Part shown: positions 42,844 to 51,300 of the stretch, piece by piece
Layout of the letters: each line of letters opens with the position of its first letter
Numbering within the stretch: the first letter of the stretch is position 1
Source of the DNA: CAWJEL01 sp964647255
GTDB lineage: Bacteria > Chloroflexota > Anaerolineae > CG2-30-64-16
Assembly (NCBI GenBank): GCA_964647255.1
Contig: CAZYGI010000009.1
Span: 1-64,000 of the forward strand
Direction of reading: 5' to 3'
DNA length: 64,000 nucleotides
Translations under genes and position numbers: made by a program
Notes under the pieces: generated by a model
Database searches by the model: none
Told to the model about the DNA's origin: nothing
Seen by the model: the letters and a program-made list of their open reading frames with translations, nothing else

Positions 42844-43842
42844 TCAGCGTACATTCTTCAGGATGGTCGGCAGATAGCCGAGCCGGGCAAGGGTCGCGGA
42901 GCCGATGTGCAGCGCGTCCAGGCCGAGGAACTTCGCCCGCGGCTCGAACGGGCTGACCAACGTCGCGTTGGGGATCTCGACGCCATCGCCCAGCTTCAGT
43001 ACATCGCCGTCGGTGAAGGCTGGCTCCTTCCGGTACAGGATCTCGGTCGAGAAGCGGAGCGTGCGGAGATCGCCGTTCCGGTTCGTCGCCACGGCGTCCA
43101 GCCCGAAGTCTACGCCGCGCGCCGGCAGCCCGGCCGGCACAACCAACGGCAGCAGATCGGCCTGGTGCAGGACGACCGTGCCGTTCAAGACCGATAACAA
43201 GTCGCCGTCCAGGATCGGCGCGCCGACCGCGCCCTGCATCTGGGAGCTTTCGGTGGAGATCCAGATGTCAACCTTGAAAGTTCCGAGCAGGTCAAACAGC
43301 AATCCGGGGTTCGCCAACCACTGGGCTCGGGTAATCACCGCCGCCCGGTTCAGGAACTCGGTGATCCCTGCAACAGTGCCGATGAATTGCAGGCCATCCA
43401 GCCCCATGTCGCGGTTAATCTGGAATTTGGTCAACAAGACTTTGTTGGGAATGGCCCCGCCGTTGGTCGCCAGCAGATCGCCGGCGGTGAACCGGCCGCG
43501 GGGATCGTCGAGCTTAGTAGAGAAGGCGACCAGGCCGGGTTCGACGTTGACGATATCCACGGCGTCCAGCCCGAGGTCAACGCCAATATCCCACTTCGCC
43601 AGCAGCTCTCGGTTGCGCGCGCAGACCGCGTGTGCGGGCCCCAACAGGTCGCCGTCGGAGATGATGCGGTTACCATCGGCCGGCGCCGGCCCGTCGGTAT
43701 AGAAATCTTGCTCGGTCGAGAAACCGAGCTCCTTGCATGCGGGCAGATTCGAGAAGGCCTGTTCGTCGGCGCGTGCGTTCGGGACGAGAAGCAGCGCGCT
43801 CAGGAGCAGGCCAAGCAGCAGATACGTCATCATCTTTGGCAT
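42844..43842 (-). CDS. Secreted paralog with four FSTE-DGD-LGLDA repeats
   Basis: A 332-residue exported protein with the signal peptide MMTYLLLGLLLSALLLVPNARA and AAGGAG 8 bases before the ATG. It consists almost only of the four-unit repeat region found in the first half of the next gene: GFSTEQDF...SDGDLLG...DLGLDAVDIV, AFSTKLDD...TAGDLLA...DMGLDGLQFI, WISTESSQ...LDGDLLS...DFGLDAVAT, RFSTEILY...TDGDVLK...FLGLDALHIG. Matching unit order shows the two genes arose by tandem duplication. Both probably share one message. A surface or matrix role is inferred. Confidence 0.7.
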   Translation of the reverse strand: MPKMMTYLLLGLLLSALLLVPNARADEQAFSNLPACKELGFSTEQDFYTDGPAPADGNRIISDGDLLGPAHAVCARNRELLAKWDIGVDLGLDAVDIVNVEPGLVAFSTKLDDPRGRFTAGDLLATNGGAIPNKVLLTKFQINRDMGLDGLQFIGTVAGITEFLNRAAVITRAQWLANPGLLFDLLGTFKVDIWISTESSQMQGAVGAPILDGDLLSVLNGTVVLHQADLLPLVVPAGLPARGVDFGLDAVATNRNGDLRTLRFSTEILYRKEPAFTDGDVLKLGDGVEIPNATLVSPFEPRAKFLGLDALHIGSATLARLGYLPTILKNVR

Positions 43843-44022
43843 GTGGGCGCTCCTTTCGGAACCTATTGCGACCGGAAAACGTGACGCAGGCCCTCTGCCG
43901 CGGGCGCATTAACCTCCTTTCCGTGCTGCGGGTCAAAGGGCGAACAACGATGTGGGGCGTGTGACTGCGATGAAGGGGACAGTGGCGCCGAACGGAAGGC
44001 GGCAGAGCGCTTTCCGGGTTTC

Positions 44023-44028
44023 ATTATA
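44023..44028 (-). promoter_or_regulatory. TATAAT -10 box, probable promoter of the secreted paralog pair
   Basis: A perfect minus-strand TATAAT in the 431-base gap 43843-44273. The -35 region is poor (CGTCAA at 17 bases), and the leader would be about 170 bases. The rest of the gap holds the divergent regulator promoter and its palindromes. Confidence 0.4.
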
Positions 44029-44104
44029 CACCCATCGGCGGGGTTTTGACGCGGTGAATCGCGCTCTTTTCCTGCCCGTGCCTTCCGCGATTCCCAGACA
44101 AAGC

Positions 44105-44162
44105 TTGCATCGCCTGCGTGAATTGCATCGTATGCACTTCATGCATTGTTTGCTATAGCAAA
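44105..44162. promoter_or_regulatory. Operator-like repeats upstream of the HTH-PocR gene
   Basis: Two direct TTGCATCG words (44105-44112 and 44123-44130), an ATGCA-5-TGCAT dyad (44132-44146) and a perfect 14-base palindrome TTTGCTATAGCAAA (44149-44162) stand close together just before a consensus promoter. They look like sites for the regulator itself or a partner. Confidence 0.5.
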
Positions 44163-44176
44163 TAGATTTAGCGATT

Positions 44177-44205
44177 TGACACCCGGCGTGCGTCATGTTA
44201 TAGTA
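44177..44205 (+). promoter_or_regulatory. Consensus promoter of the regulator/sulfur cluster
   Basis: TTGACA, exactly 17 bases, TATAGT, about 68 bases before the ATG at 44274. Confidence 0.8.
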
Positions 44206-44273
44206 TTCACAAGATTGCGGCGCAGCGAACGAGATAGGATTCACTTTTCGGCAGATGCCTCGGAGAGACGGTG

Positions 44274-45080
44274 ATGGCTGATTTAATGACGACCACACAG
44301 GTGCAAGGTCTTCTCCATATTGACCGCACAACGATCTACCGGATGGTTGAGAGCGGCCGTCTGCCGGCGATCCGGATCGGGAAGCAGTGGCGGTTCTCAC
44401 GCGATGAGATCGGGCGTTGGCTGTTGCTCCAGGGGAGCGCGTCGGCGCCAGTCATGCTGCTTGACGGAACATCCGCCGCGCCATCTTCATCTATTTCTCC
44501 GTCCCCGAAATCCACGACGACCAACTCCGAGCTGTGCGACCTGCTCCCGCAGCCGTGCAGCCAACTGATCCAGGATGCTTTTGCCGACATCTTGGGCGTG
44601 ATGATGGTCATCACCGATATGCAGGGCCAGCCAGTGACCCGGATCAGCAATCCGTGCGGGTTCTACGCGACCGTGATCCGCGACCCCGAAGACCTGGGGC
44701 GATGCGTTGAGACGTGGCAGCAATTGGCTACCGATCCCGCCATCGAACCGCGGTTTTTCCCCAATGAAATGGGGCTGCTCTGCGCCCGAGGGCTTGTCCG
44801 GTTGGGCAGTGACTTGAAGGGGATGGTCGTCATTGGCGGGATCGCGCCCGAAGTCTGGCCGCCGGCCCCAGAACAATTGGCGTGTCTGGCCGAGACGTTC
44901 GGTCTGAACCCGGCCGACATCGCAGTGAACGCGGACGCCGTCTACCGCCTGGATCGAGCCGCGCAGGAGAAGGCGCTGCGCTCCGTCCAACGGATTGCCG
45001 ATATCTATTCACACATCGTCGAAGATCGGAACCTTTTGTGCGGTCGCCTCCAGGCGATCGCGTCGCTGACAGCGCTCTAG
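44274..45080 (+). CDS. Excisionase/MerR-like HTH protein with PocR sensory domain
   Basis: A 268-residue regulator. Residues about 4-52 are an excisionase-type helix-turn-helix (TTTQVQGLLHIDRTTIYRMV, then LPAIRIGKQWRFSRDEI). After a Ser-rich linker, residues about 88-245 match the PocR ligand-binding domain, a PAS-like Cys-rich module: NPCGFYATVI, LGRCVETW, GLLCARGLVRL and MVVIGGIAPEVWPPAPEQL. GGAG lies 8 bases upstream of the ATG. The gene ends 60 bases before the sulfide:quinone reductase-like gene and probably controls it, though PocR domains usually sense organic ligands. Confidence 0.85.
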   Translation: MADLMTTTQVQGLLHIDRTTIYRMVESGRLPAIRIGKQWRFSRDEIGRWLLLQGSASAPVMLLDGTSAAPSSSISPSPKSTTTNSELCDLLPQPCSQLIQDAFADILGVMMVITDMQGQPVTRISNPCGFYATVIRDPEDLGRCVETWQQLATDPAIEPRFFPNEMGLLCARGLVRLGSDLKGMVVIGGIAPEVWPPAPEQLACLAETFGLNPADIAVNADAVYRLDRAAQEKALRSVQRIADIYSHIVEDRNLLCGRLQAIASLTAL

Positions 45081-45140
45081 AAGTTGAGCGCTGGCAACTG
45101 GATTGGACCCCGGGTGGATCTCTAAAGGAGAGTCTCGTCT

Positions 45141-46373
45141 ATGAAGAAACTTCTGGTTCTCGGCGCCGGCACCGCCGGCACGATGGTCGTCAACCGTCTT
45201 TGCCGTTTGCTCGACACCGAAGAGTGGAAGATCACCATTGTTGATCCCCACGAGACGCATTATTACCAGCCCGGCTTTCTGTTCATCCCCTTCGGGATGT
45301 ACAGCAAGAACGACGTCGTCAAAGCTAAGCGCGACTTCATCCCGCCGGGCGTCGAACTCATCATGGCGCAGGCCGATGTCATCGAACCCGACCAAAACCG
45401 CGTCAAACTCGCCGAGGGCCGGATCCTCCCCTACGATTTCCTGGTGATCGCCACCGGTGCGCAGACCCGGCCCGAAGAGACGCCGGGGCTGCAGGAGCAC
45501 GAGTGGCACAAGTCCATCCACGACTTCTACACCATCGAGGGGGCACTAGATCTGGCTAAATATCTGCGCACCTGGCAGGGCGGCCGCATGGTCGTCAACG
45601 TAGTTGAAAACCCGATCAAGTGCCCGGTGGCGCCGCTGGAATTCCTGATGTTGGCCGATTGGTTCTTCCATGAGCAGGGGATGCGCGACCGGGTCGAGCT
45701 GATCTACGCCACGCCGTTGTCCGGCGCGTTCACCAAACCCATCGCGGCCAAGCACCTGGGCTACATCCTGGAGCAGAAGAACATCAAGGTCGTGCCAGAC
45801 TTCATGGTCGAGCATGTGGATCCGGACGCCAAGAAGCTAGTGCACTACGACGAGAGCGAGATCGAGTACGACCTGTTGGTCACCGTTCCGCTGAACAAAG
45901 GGGATGAGCTGTTGGCCCGGTCTGAGATGGGGGATGAGCTGAACTTCGTGCCCGTGGACAAGCACACCTTCCTCTCGCCCAAGTGGCAGAACATCTTCGT
46001 GCTGGGCGATGCGGCCGCGGTGCCCACCTCCAAGGCCGGCTCGGTGGCCCATTTCGCGGTGGATTGCTTCGCCGAGAATTTTTTGCGCCACGTGGACGGA
46101 CTGGAGATGCTGCCGACCTTCGACGGTCACGCCAACTGCTTCATCGAGTCCGGCTTTGGCAAAGGTCTGCTGATTGACTTCAACTACGATGTGGAACCGC
46201 TGCCCGGCCGTTACCCGTTGCCCGGCGTCGGCCCCTTCACACTGCTGCAAGAGTCCGAGATGAACCACTGGGGCAAGCTGATGTTCCGCTGGATGTACTG
46301 GAACATCCTGTTGAAAGGCCAGGAGCTGCCGTTGCCCGCGCGGATGAGCATGTCCGGCAAGTGGCGGAAGTAA
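45141..46373 (+). CDS. Sulfide:quinone oxidoreductase-like flavoprotein
   Basis: A 410-residue FAD enzyme. The dinucleotide loop is VLGAGTAGTMVV; the second FAD block is FVLGDAAAVPTSKAGS. Two cysteines stand where SQR-type enzymes carry the redox pair: NPIKCPVAPLEF and GHANCFIESG. The C-terminal stretch with FRWMYWNILLKG could be the membrane-docking helix. It is expected to oxidise sulfide to sulfane sulfur and reduce quinone at the inner membrane face. AAAGGAG precedes the ATG. DUF1641, DsrC-like and DsrE-like genes follow, supporting a sulfur role. Confidence 0.88.
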   Translation: MKKLLVLGAGTAGTMVVNRLCRLLDTEEWKITIVDPHETHYYQPGFLFIPFGMYSKNDVVKAKRDFIPPGVELIMAQADVIEPDQNRVKLAEGRILPYDFLVIATGAQTRPEETPGLQEHEWHKSIHDFYTIEGALDLAKYLRTWQGGRMVVNVVENPIKCPVAPLEFLMLADWFFHEQGMRDRVELIYATPLSGAFTKPIAAKHLGYILEQKNIKVVPDFMVEHVDPDAKKLVHYDESEIEYDLLVTVPLNKGDELLARSEMGDELNFVPVDKHTFLSPKWQNIFVLGDAAAVPTSKAGSVAHFAVDCFAENFLRHVDGLEMLPTFDGHANCFIESGFGKGLLIDFNYDVEPLPGRYPLPGVGPFTLLQESEMNHWGKLMFRWMYWNILLKGQELPLPARMSMSGKWRK

Positions 46374-46383
46374 GGGGGACGCG

Positions 46384-47064
46384 ATGGACCAGGACATGGC
46401 AGCGCTGAATCAGAAGCTCGATCTTCTGACAGCCCAAGTCCAGTACCTTACCGAACAGGCACAGCTCGCAGAGCGCGGCCGCCAGGAACGCACCGAGCTG
46501 ATGCGCGATGTGATGCCGATTGTCAACGATGGCTTCCGTCTGGCAACCGAGCAATTGGAAGAAGTCCAGGAATACGTTGACCTGGGCGACCTGCTGCGCA
46601 TCCTCAAACGGCTGCTGCGCAACGGGCGGCACATTGAGACGCTGCTCGACCAGCTTGAGAGCGTCATGGATTTGGTGCAGACCGTCGGCCCGATCACCGA
46701 TCAGGCGTTCGAGAAGGCCGTGGATGTGATGCAGGCGGCGGAGCACAAGGGCTATTTCGCCTTCGCCAGGGGCGGCATGCAGATCGCAGACAACGTCGTC
46801 ACTTCGTTCACCGAGGACGACGTCAAGAAGCTGGGCGATAACATCGTGCTGATCCTGAACGTCGTCAAAGACATGACCCAGCCCGAGATCATGGGCCTGG
46901 TGCGCGGCATCGTTTCGGATGTCGAAGTGGAGGTGGCGAAGCCGGTGTCCAACGTCTCGCTGCCGGCTTTGCTCGGCTCGCTGCGCGATCCGCAGGTCCG
47001 TCGCGGCCTGGCGCTGACCCTGCGCATCCTGCGCGTGATCGGCGCCCGGGCAGCCGTGGTGTGA
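46384..47064 (+). CDS. DUF1641 family protein
   Basis: A 226-residue helical protein 10 bases after the SQR-like gene (AAGGGGG upstream). It opens with a coiled coil (LNQKLDLLTAQVQYLTEQAQ) and contains the DUF1641 core around residues 105-195, including ITDQAFEKAVDVMQ and LGDNIVLILNVVKDMTQPEI. DUF1641 proteins recur next to SQR-like and formate-dehydrogenase-related genes, but their activity is unknown. A scaffold or membrane anchor for the flavoprotein is possible. Confidence 0.82.
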   Translation: MDQDMAALNQKLDLLTAQVQYLTEQAQLAERGRQERTELMRDVMPIVNDGFRLATEQLEEVQEYVDLGDLLRILKRLLRNGRHIETLLDQLESVMDLVQTVGPITDQAFEKAVDVMQAAEHKGYFAFARGGMQIADNVVTSFTEDDVKKLGDNIVLILNVVKDMTQPEIMGLVRGIVSDVEVEVAKPVSNVSLPALLGSLRDPQVRRGLALTLRILRVIGARAAVV

Positions 47065-47127
47065 CGCGGGGACACGGAGATGCAGGGTTTTCACCTTGAC
47101 GGACCGATGCCCCGGTTCACCGATCTG

Positions 47128-47174
47128 CCAACCGACCAACAAACCAACCAACGAACCAACTAACCAACCAACAA
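47128..47174. repeat. CCAACCAACAAACCAACC array (type H)
   Basis: Ten imperfect copies of a 4-5 base CCAAC / CCAAA unit, ending next to the AGGAGG of the DsrC-like gene. Confidence 0.8.
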
Positions 47175-47191
47175 TCCAGGAGGACAAACAC

Positions 47192-47512
47192 ATGGCAACC
47201 AAAGTCATCGCAGGCAAGACCGTTCAAGTCAACGACGAGGGGTTCCTCACCAACGCGGCGGAGTGGACCAAGGAAATGGCGCCGGAGATCGCCAAGGAAG
47301 AGGGCATTGCGGCCCTGACCGATGCCCATTGGAAGGTGATTGACTACTGCCGCGAGGCCGCAAAGGGGCTGGGCGGCAAGTCGCCCACGCTGCGCCAGAT
47401 CACGGCTGGCGCCGGCGTTTCGACCAAGGATCTCTTCGCACTGTTCCCGAAGGGCCCGGCCAAGAAGGTCGCGCACATTGCCGGCCTGGGCAAGCCTGAG
47501 GGGTGTGTTTGA
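47192..47512 (+). CDS. TusE/DsrC family sulfur-relay protein with one conserved Cys
   Basis: A 106-residue DsrC-family protein; the ATG at 47192 is set by CAGGAGG, as upstream codons are repeat array. Family blocks are VNDEGFLTNAAEWTKEMA, LTDAHWKVIDYCREA and the C-terminal arm KVAHIAGLGKPEGCV with the penultimate CysA. The second arm cysteine of true DsrC (CysB, about 10 residues earlier) is replaced (GPAKKVAHIAG), as in TusE. It therefore probably carries a persulfide to or from the DsrE-like protein rather than forming the trisulfide of sulfite reduction. No dsrAB is in the window. Confidence 0.9.
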   Translation: MATKVIAGKTVQVNDEGFLTNAAEWTKEMAPEIAKEEGIAALTDAHWKVIDYCREAAKGLGGKSPTLRQITAGAGVSTKDLFALFPKGPAKKVAHIAGLGKPEGCV

Positions 47513-47579
47513 GCTTGAAAGCTGGAACCTGTAAGCTAAATGCCAGTTTCGAGCTTCGAGCTTCCAGTTTCAAACTTCC
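47511..47579. repeat. Head-to-head GAGCTTGAAAGCTGGAA / TTCGAGCTTCCAG array
   Basis: A left half of GAGCTTGAAAGCTGG units faces a right half of CAGTTTCGAGCTTCGAGC units across a short centre. It overlaps the last codon of the dsrC-like gene and reaches the AAAGGAG of the DsrE-like gene. Confidence 0.75.
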
Positions 47580-47605
47580 GTTATCACAAGAAAGGAGACA
47601 GTTCC

Positions 47606-48109
47606 GTGGCTGACGAAACTCGCAAAGTCGCGTTCATCTGCTCAAAGGGCGACCTGGACATGGCGTACCCGGCCCTGGTGATGGGCTGGGCCGCGCTCGG
47701 CAACGGCATTGATGTGACGATCTTTTTCACCTTCTGGGGCATGGACATGATCACCAAGTCCCGGCAGAACCGGCTGGGACTTAACCCGGTCGGCAAGACC
47801 AGCATGAAGTTCAAGATGATGGGGCTGCCGACCGGCAACCTCGGCATCCCGAACATCCTGTCCATCATCCCCGGCATGACCGCGTTCACCTCCTGGTTCA
47901 TGAAGAAGAAGATTGCGGGCGTCGGCGCACCGCCGGTGGGCGAATACCTCCAGATGTTGGTGGACGGCGGCGCCAAGCTCTACGCGTGCAAGATGTCGGT
48001 GGACATGATGGGGCTGAAGAAGGAAGACTTCGTGGACGGCGTCATTGACATCGTCACGGCCAGCGACTTCATGGACATGACCGAGGGCGCGCAGATCCTC
48101 TTCATCTGA
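47606..48109 (+). CDS. DsrE/DsrF/DrsH-like sulfur transferase (DsrE2 type)
   Basis: A 167-residue protein starting with GTG (AAAGGAG 8 bases upstream). It has the DsrE2 pattern: VAFICSKGDLDMAYPALVMG at the start, a hydrophobic IDVTIFFTFWGMDM strand, a Met/Lys-rich loop, and the conserved Cys in GAKLYACKMSVDMMGL. DsrE2 proteins carry sulfur on this Cys and often have partly membrane-associated segments. With the DsrC-like protein it should pass sulfane sulfur released by the SQR-like enzyme. Confidence 0.9.
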   Translation: MADETRKVAFICSKGDLDMAYPALVMGWAALGNGIDVTIFFTFWGMDMITKSRQNRLGLNPVGKTSMKFKMMGLPTGNLGIPNILSIIPGMTAFTSWFMKKKIAGVGAPPVGEYLQMLVDGGAKLYACKMSVDMMGLKKEDFVDGVIDIVTASDFMDMTEGAQILFI

Positions 48110-48126
48110 GAGAGCTGAAGAAAGCA

Positions 48127-48180
48127 GAAACGGGGGTGTTTTGAGCTGCTATGCCGCTCAAAACACCCCCGTTTCTTTTC
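48127..48180 (+). terminator. Intrinsic terminator of the sulfur operon
   Basis: A perfect 20-bp stem (GAAACGGGGGTGTTTTGAGC and complement) with a 9-base loop, followed by TTTTC. It begins 18 bases after the DsrE2 stop. Confidence 0.9.
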
Positions 48181-48318
48181 TAGCGAACGCCGCCGTGGAG
48201 GTAGTCCTGCAAGCTCCGTTGATGGCCGGCGATATTGTACGCGGGGACCGACGAGACGGCAAACTGACCGTGACGATCAAGGTGGCAGCCCAGGAGCCGG
48301 CGGCTGTCTGCAAAAGGC

Positions 48319-48360
48319 GCAGGGTCCACGATCCCCGGCGCCGGGGATCGTGGACCCTGC
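48319..48360 (-). terminator. Loop-less palindrome downstream of the giant secreted protein
   Basis: A 21-bp arm starting GCAGGGTCCACGATCC meets its exact complement. On the minus strand CGCCTTTTGC follows, so it fits a terminator for the gene that ends at 48372. Confidence 0.7.
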
Positions 48361-48371
48361 TGGGGGAAATA

Positions 48372-51300
48372 CTACCGCGCGATCAGCGGCAGGTATTGCC
48401 GCCGGCCGCCCTTCGGCGTGATCGTGAGCGAAACGATGTTGGACGTGCCAGCGTTCGGTTCCGGGTTGCGGACGTCAATGCTGGCTGCGCCGCCCTGGGC
48501 GATCAACCCGGCGGTCACCTGCCCGCGCACCTCCGTGCCGGAGATGAAGGTGGTGGGCAGCGCGCTACCTTGCCAGTAGATCGTTGCGCCGGTGACGAAG
48601 CCGGAGCCCGTCACTGCCAACGTGAACGCCGGGCCTTCCGCAGCCGTCGCGTTGGGCGAGAGCCTTGTGATGGCCGGCGCCGGGTTGAGTACGGTGAAGG
48701 CGGTCGCGTTCGAGATGAAGTTGCCGGGGTTGGCCACCGTGACGTCCACCTTGCCGGGGCCGACGAGCTGCCCCGCGGCCACCTGGGCGGTCAGCCGCGT
48801 GCTGCTCACAAAGGTCGTGGGCAGCGCAGCGCCGTTCCAGCGCACCGTCGCGCCGCTGACGAAGCCTGCGCCGTCCACGGTCAGGGTGAAGGCCGTTCCG
48901 CCGCGGGTCGCCGTGACCGGATCCAGGCTGATGATTTCAGGCTGGGCGCCGAACGCGGATGCGGCCCAGGTGTTCGGCTTGTTCGAGACCGCCGTGTAGG
49001 GCCAGCCGTAGTCGTTGCCCTGGGAGCTCACCCAGTAATGCCCCAACTTCAGGCCGGCCGCGTGATCCCAGCCGCCGATCGTGTCCGCGGGGATGCGCAG
49101 CTCGGCGTCCCAGGTCGTCGCGCCCGCGCTGACCTGCGCCTGCAGGCCCGCGGGGCCGGGATTGGCGAATCCCCCCGATCCGTTGCCCGCGTAGGTGAAG
49201 ACGCCGCCATCCTCGCCAACGAAGAAGCCATAATCGTCAGCCTGTGCGAGCGCGTTGCGGCTGTTGTTCGCGTCGATGCGCACGCCCGCGAACGCGCCCG
49301 GGCTGGTCGCCCCTTTCTTCAGATGGGCGAAGCAGGCGAAGAGCGCATCGGATGTGCGGAGCAGGTGCACCGCGGCCTGTGCGCCGTCGCCGTACGGCTG
49401 AAGCCGGAGCGCCACACCGTCGGCGTAGCTGGCATCCCCGCAGGCTCCATCCAACACCGGCGCGGAGCCGGCCGGGACGGAGAGCGGCAAGATGTTCAGC
49501 TTGGAGGTCGCCGTAGCCTGCTGGTTGGCCGAGTCTTTCGCTGTCAAGCTGATGGTGTGCGCACCCGGTGCAAGACCGGCCACGGGCACATCCCGCCCGG
49601 TCCCGGCCGCGGCGCCGTCCACCTGCCAGGAGAGGTTGGCGCCGGGGATCCCGCCATCCTCGGTGTCGTCGGCGCCGCCGCTCAGGACCATCGGCTCGTC
49701 GGGGCGATACCAGTGCCCGTCCACCGGCGCCGCGATGGCCGGCTGCGGCTTGCGATCACTCACCGAGAAGGCGCCAGAGAGGCCGGAGCCGGTGTTATAG
49801 CCATCCGAGGCCAATACCCGGATACGGGCGTTCTGGCCGTTGCTCCCGTGAAGGCCGTCCGTCCCCTGGAGCACGAGTGTGGTCACGGGATTGGCGGGCG
49901 TCCCGGGCAGGTCAGTCGCCAGCGTTTGCCAATGCACGCCGTTATCGTAGCTGTACTGCACCGTGTAGAGCAGGATGTCGTTATCCGCGTCGGTGGCCTG
50001 CCATTGGATCGTCAGATCGGCGCCGACGGATGCGCCCGCCGCCGGCTGCGTCACGGTCACCGCCGGCACGGCCGGCCCAAAGGTGCGCTCATCGAGCAGC
50101 GTGCTGTCGGCCAAAAGCTGCGCCTTGACGGGAACGCCGGCCGGCGCGGGGAAGGTCGCCATGAAGAGCGCCGGGTCGCCGTGCACGTGATCGTCCGTCT
50201 CCAGCGGCGTGACGTTCCGGTCGGCCAGCACGGCGCCGCCGGCCGCAAGAAGCCGCACATGGTAGACGGCTTCCGCCGCGGTTCCAGCCGCCTCGCTGTA
50301 CTCGGGCACCAGCCGCTCCTGCCACTTGCGCTGCATCCCAGTGCTCAACGCGGCCGCGGGCAACATCTTCAGGTAACTGAGCCGGCCGGTGTTGGCCTCG
50401 TGATCAAGCGCACCGCTGACGTAGACCGCGCCGGCATCGGGCGCCAGGGGCGCAGCCGCTGCAGTTGCACTTGCGCCCGTGGGGGCCGCGGCGAACGCGC
50501 CCATCAACGCGCGCCAGGTGTAGTCGCTCACCCAGAATCCCTGCCAGTTGGGGTTCTGGCCGGTGTTGGGCGAGTACGACATGAAGTCCGACGCCTGGTT
50601 TGGCGGGATCGGCTGCTGGTTCACCGGGTCGAAGCCGTAGTAGTTGTTCGCGCCGGCGTTGTCCAACTGGCACGGCGGATACGGGTAGCCACTGTCCACT
50701 CCGCTGGGGCTGCCGCAGTTGACGTGGCCGCGGTTGTAGTTATGCGTCAGCTCCTGGGCCATCACCGGACCTTGGAACATAGCGTTCCAGGTGTTGGCGA
50801 AGGGGTTGGGCGTGCGCGGCGGCAGCTTGACCCAGGAAGAATTGACCAGCAGGCTGGCGTAGCCGGCGACGCTCCCCGTGTTGGCCGAGGGATGCACCAT
50901 GCCCATGTAATGCACCGGCGCGCCGATGTTGTCGCAGGCGTCCGGGTCGTCGGTGAAGAGGTCAATCGCCGCGATCGCCAGGATCGCGTCGTCGCGGTCG
51001 GCCAGCAGATTCAGGACGCTGGCATCCTCCTCCAACTCCAGCGGCCCGGTGCACGGGTAGGGGAACGGCCCCCACCAACACACCTCAGCTTCCTCGGCGC
51101 GCGCATTGACCTTGTACGTCCACACCTCCGGAACGGGCCACAGCCGAGAGTAGCGGCGGATCATATCCATCACGTTCGGGTCGGAGAGCTTGGGATCCGG
51201 CGTGTGGGTCCAGACCGGCAGCGTCACGACGCAGGCGGGCGGCTGGTTTTGGAAGGTGAAGGTGCCCTGTAACGCGTTATTGCCAGGGTTGGTGTCATCG

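Noticed and set aside
48141..51272. Plus-strand frame of 1043 codons opposite the giant secreted protein
   Set aside because: No ribosome-binding site; Arg/Gly/Val/His-rich composition; the minus strand has signal peptide, IPT domains and consistent codons.
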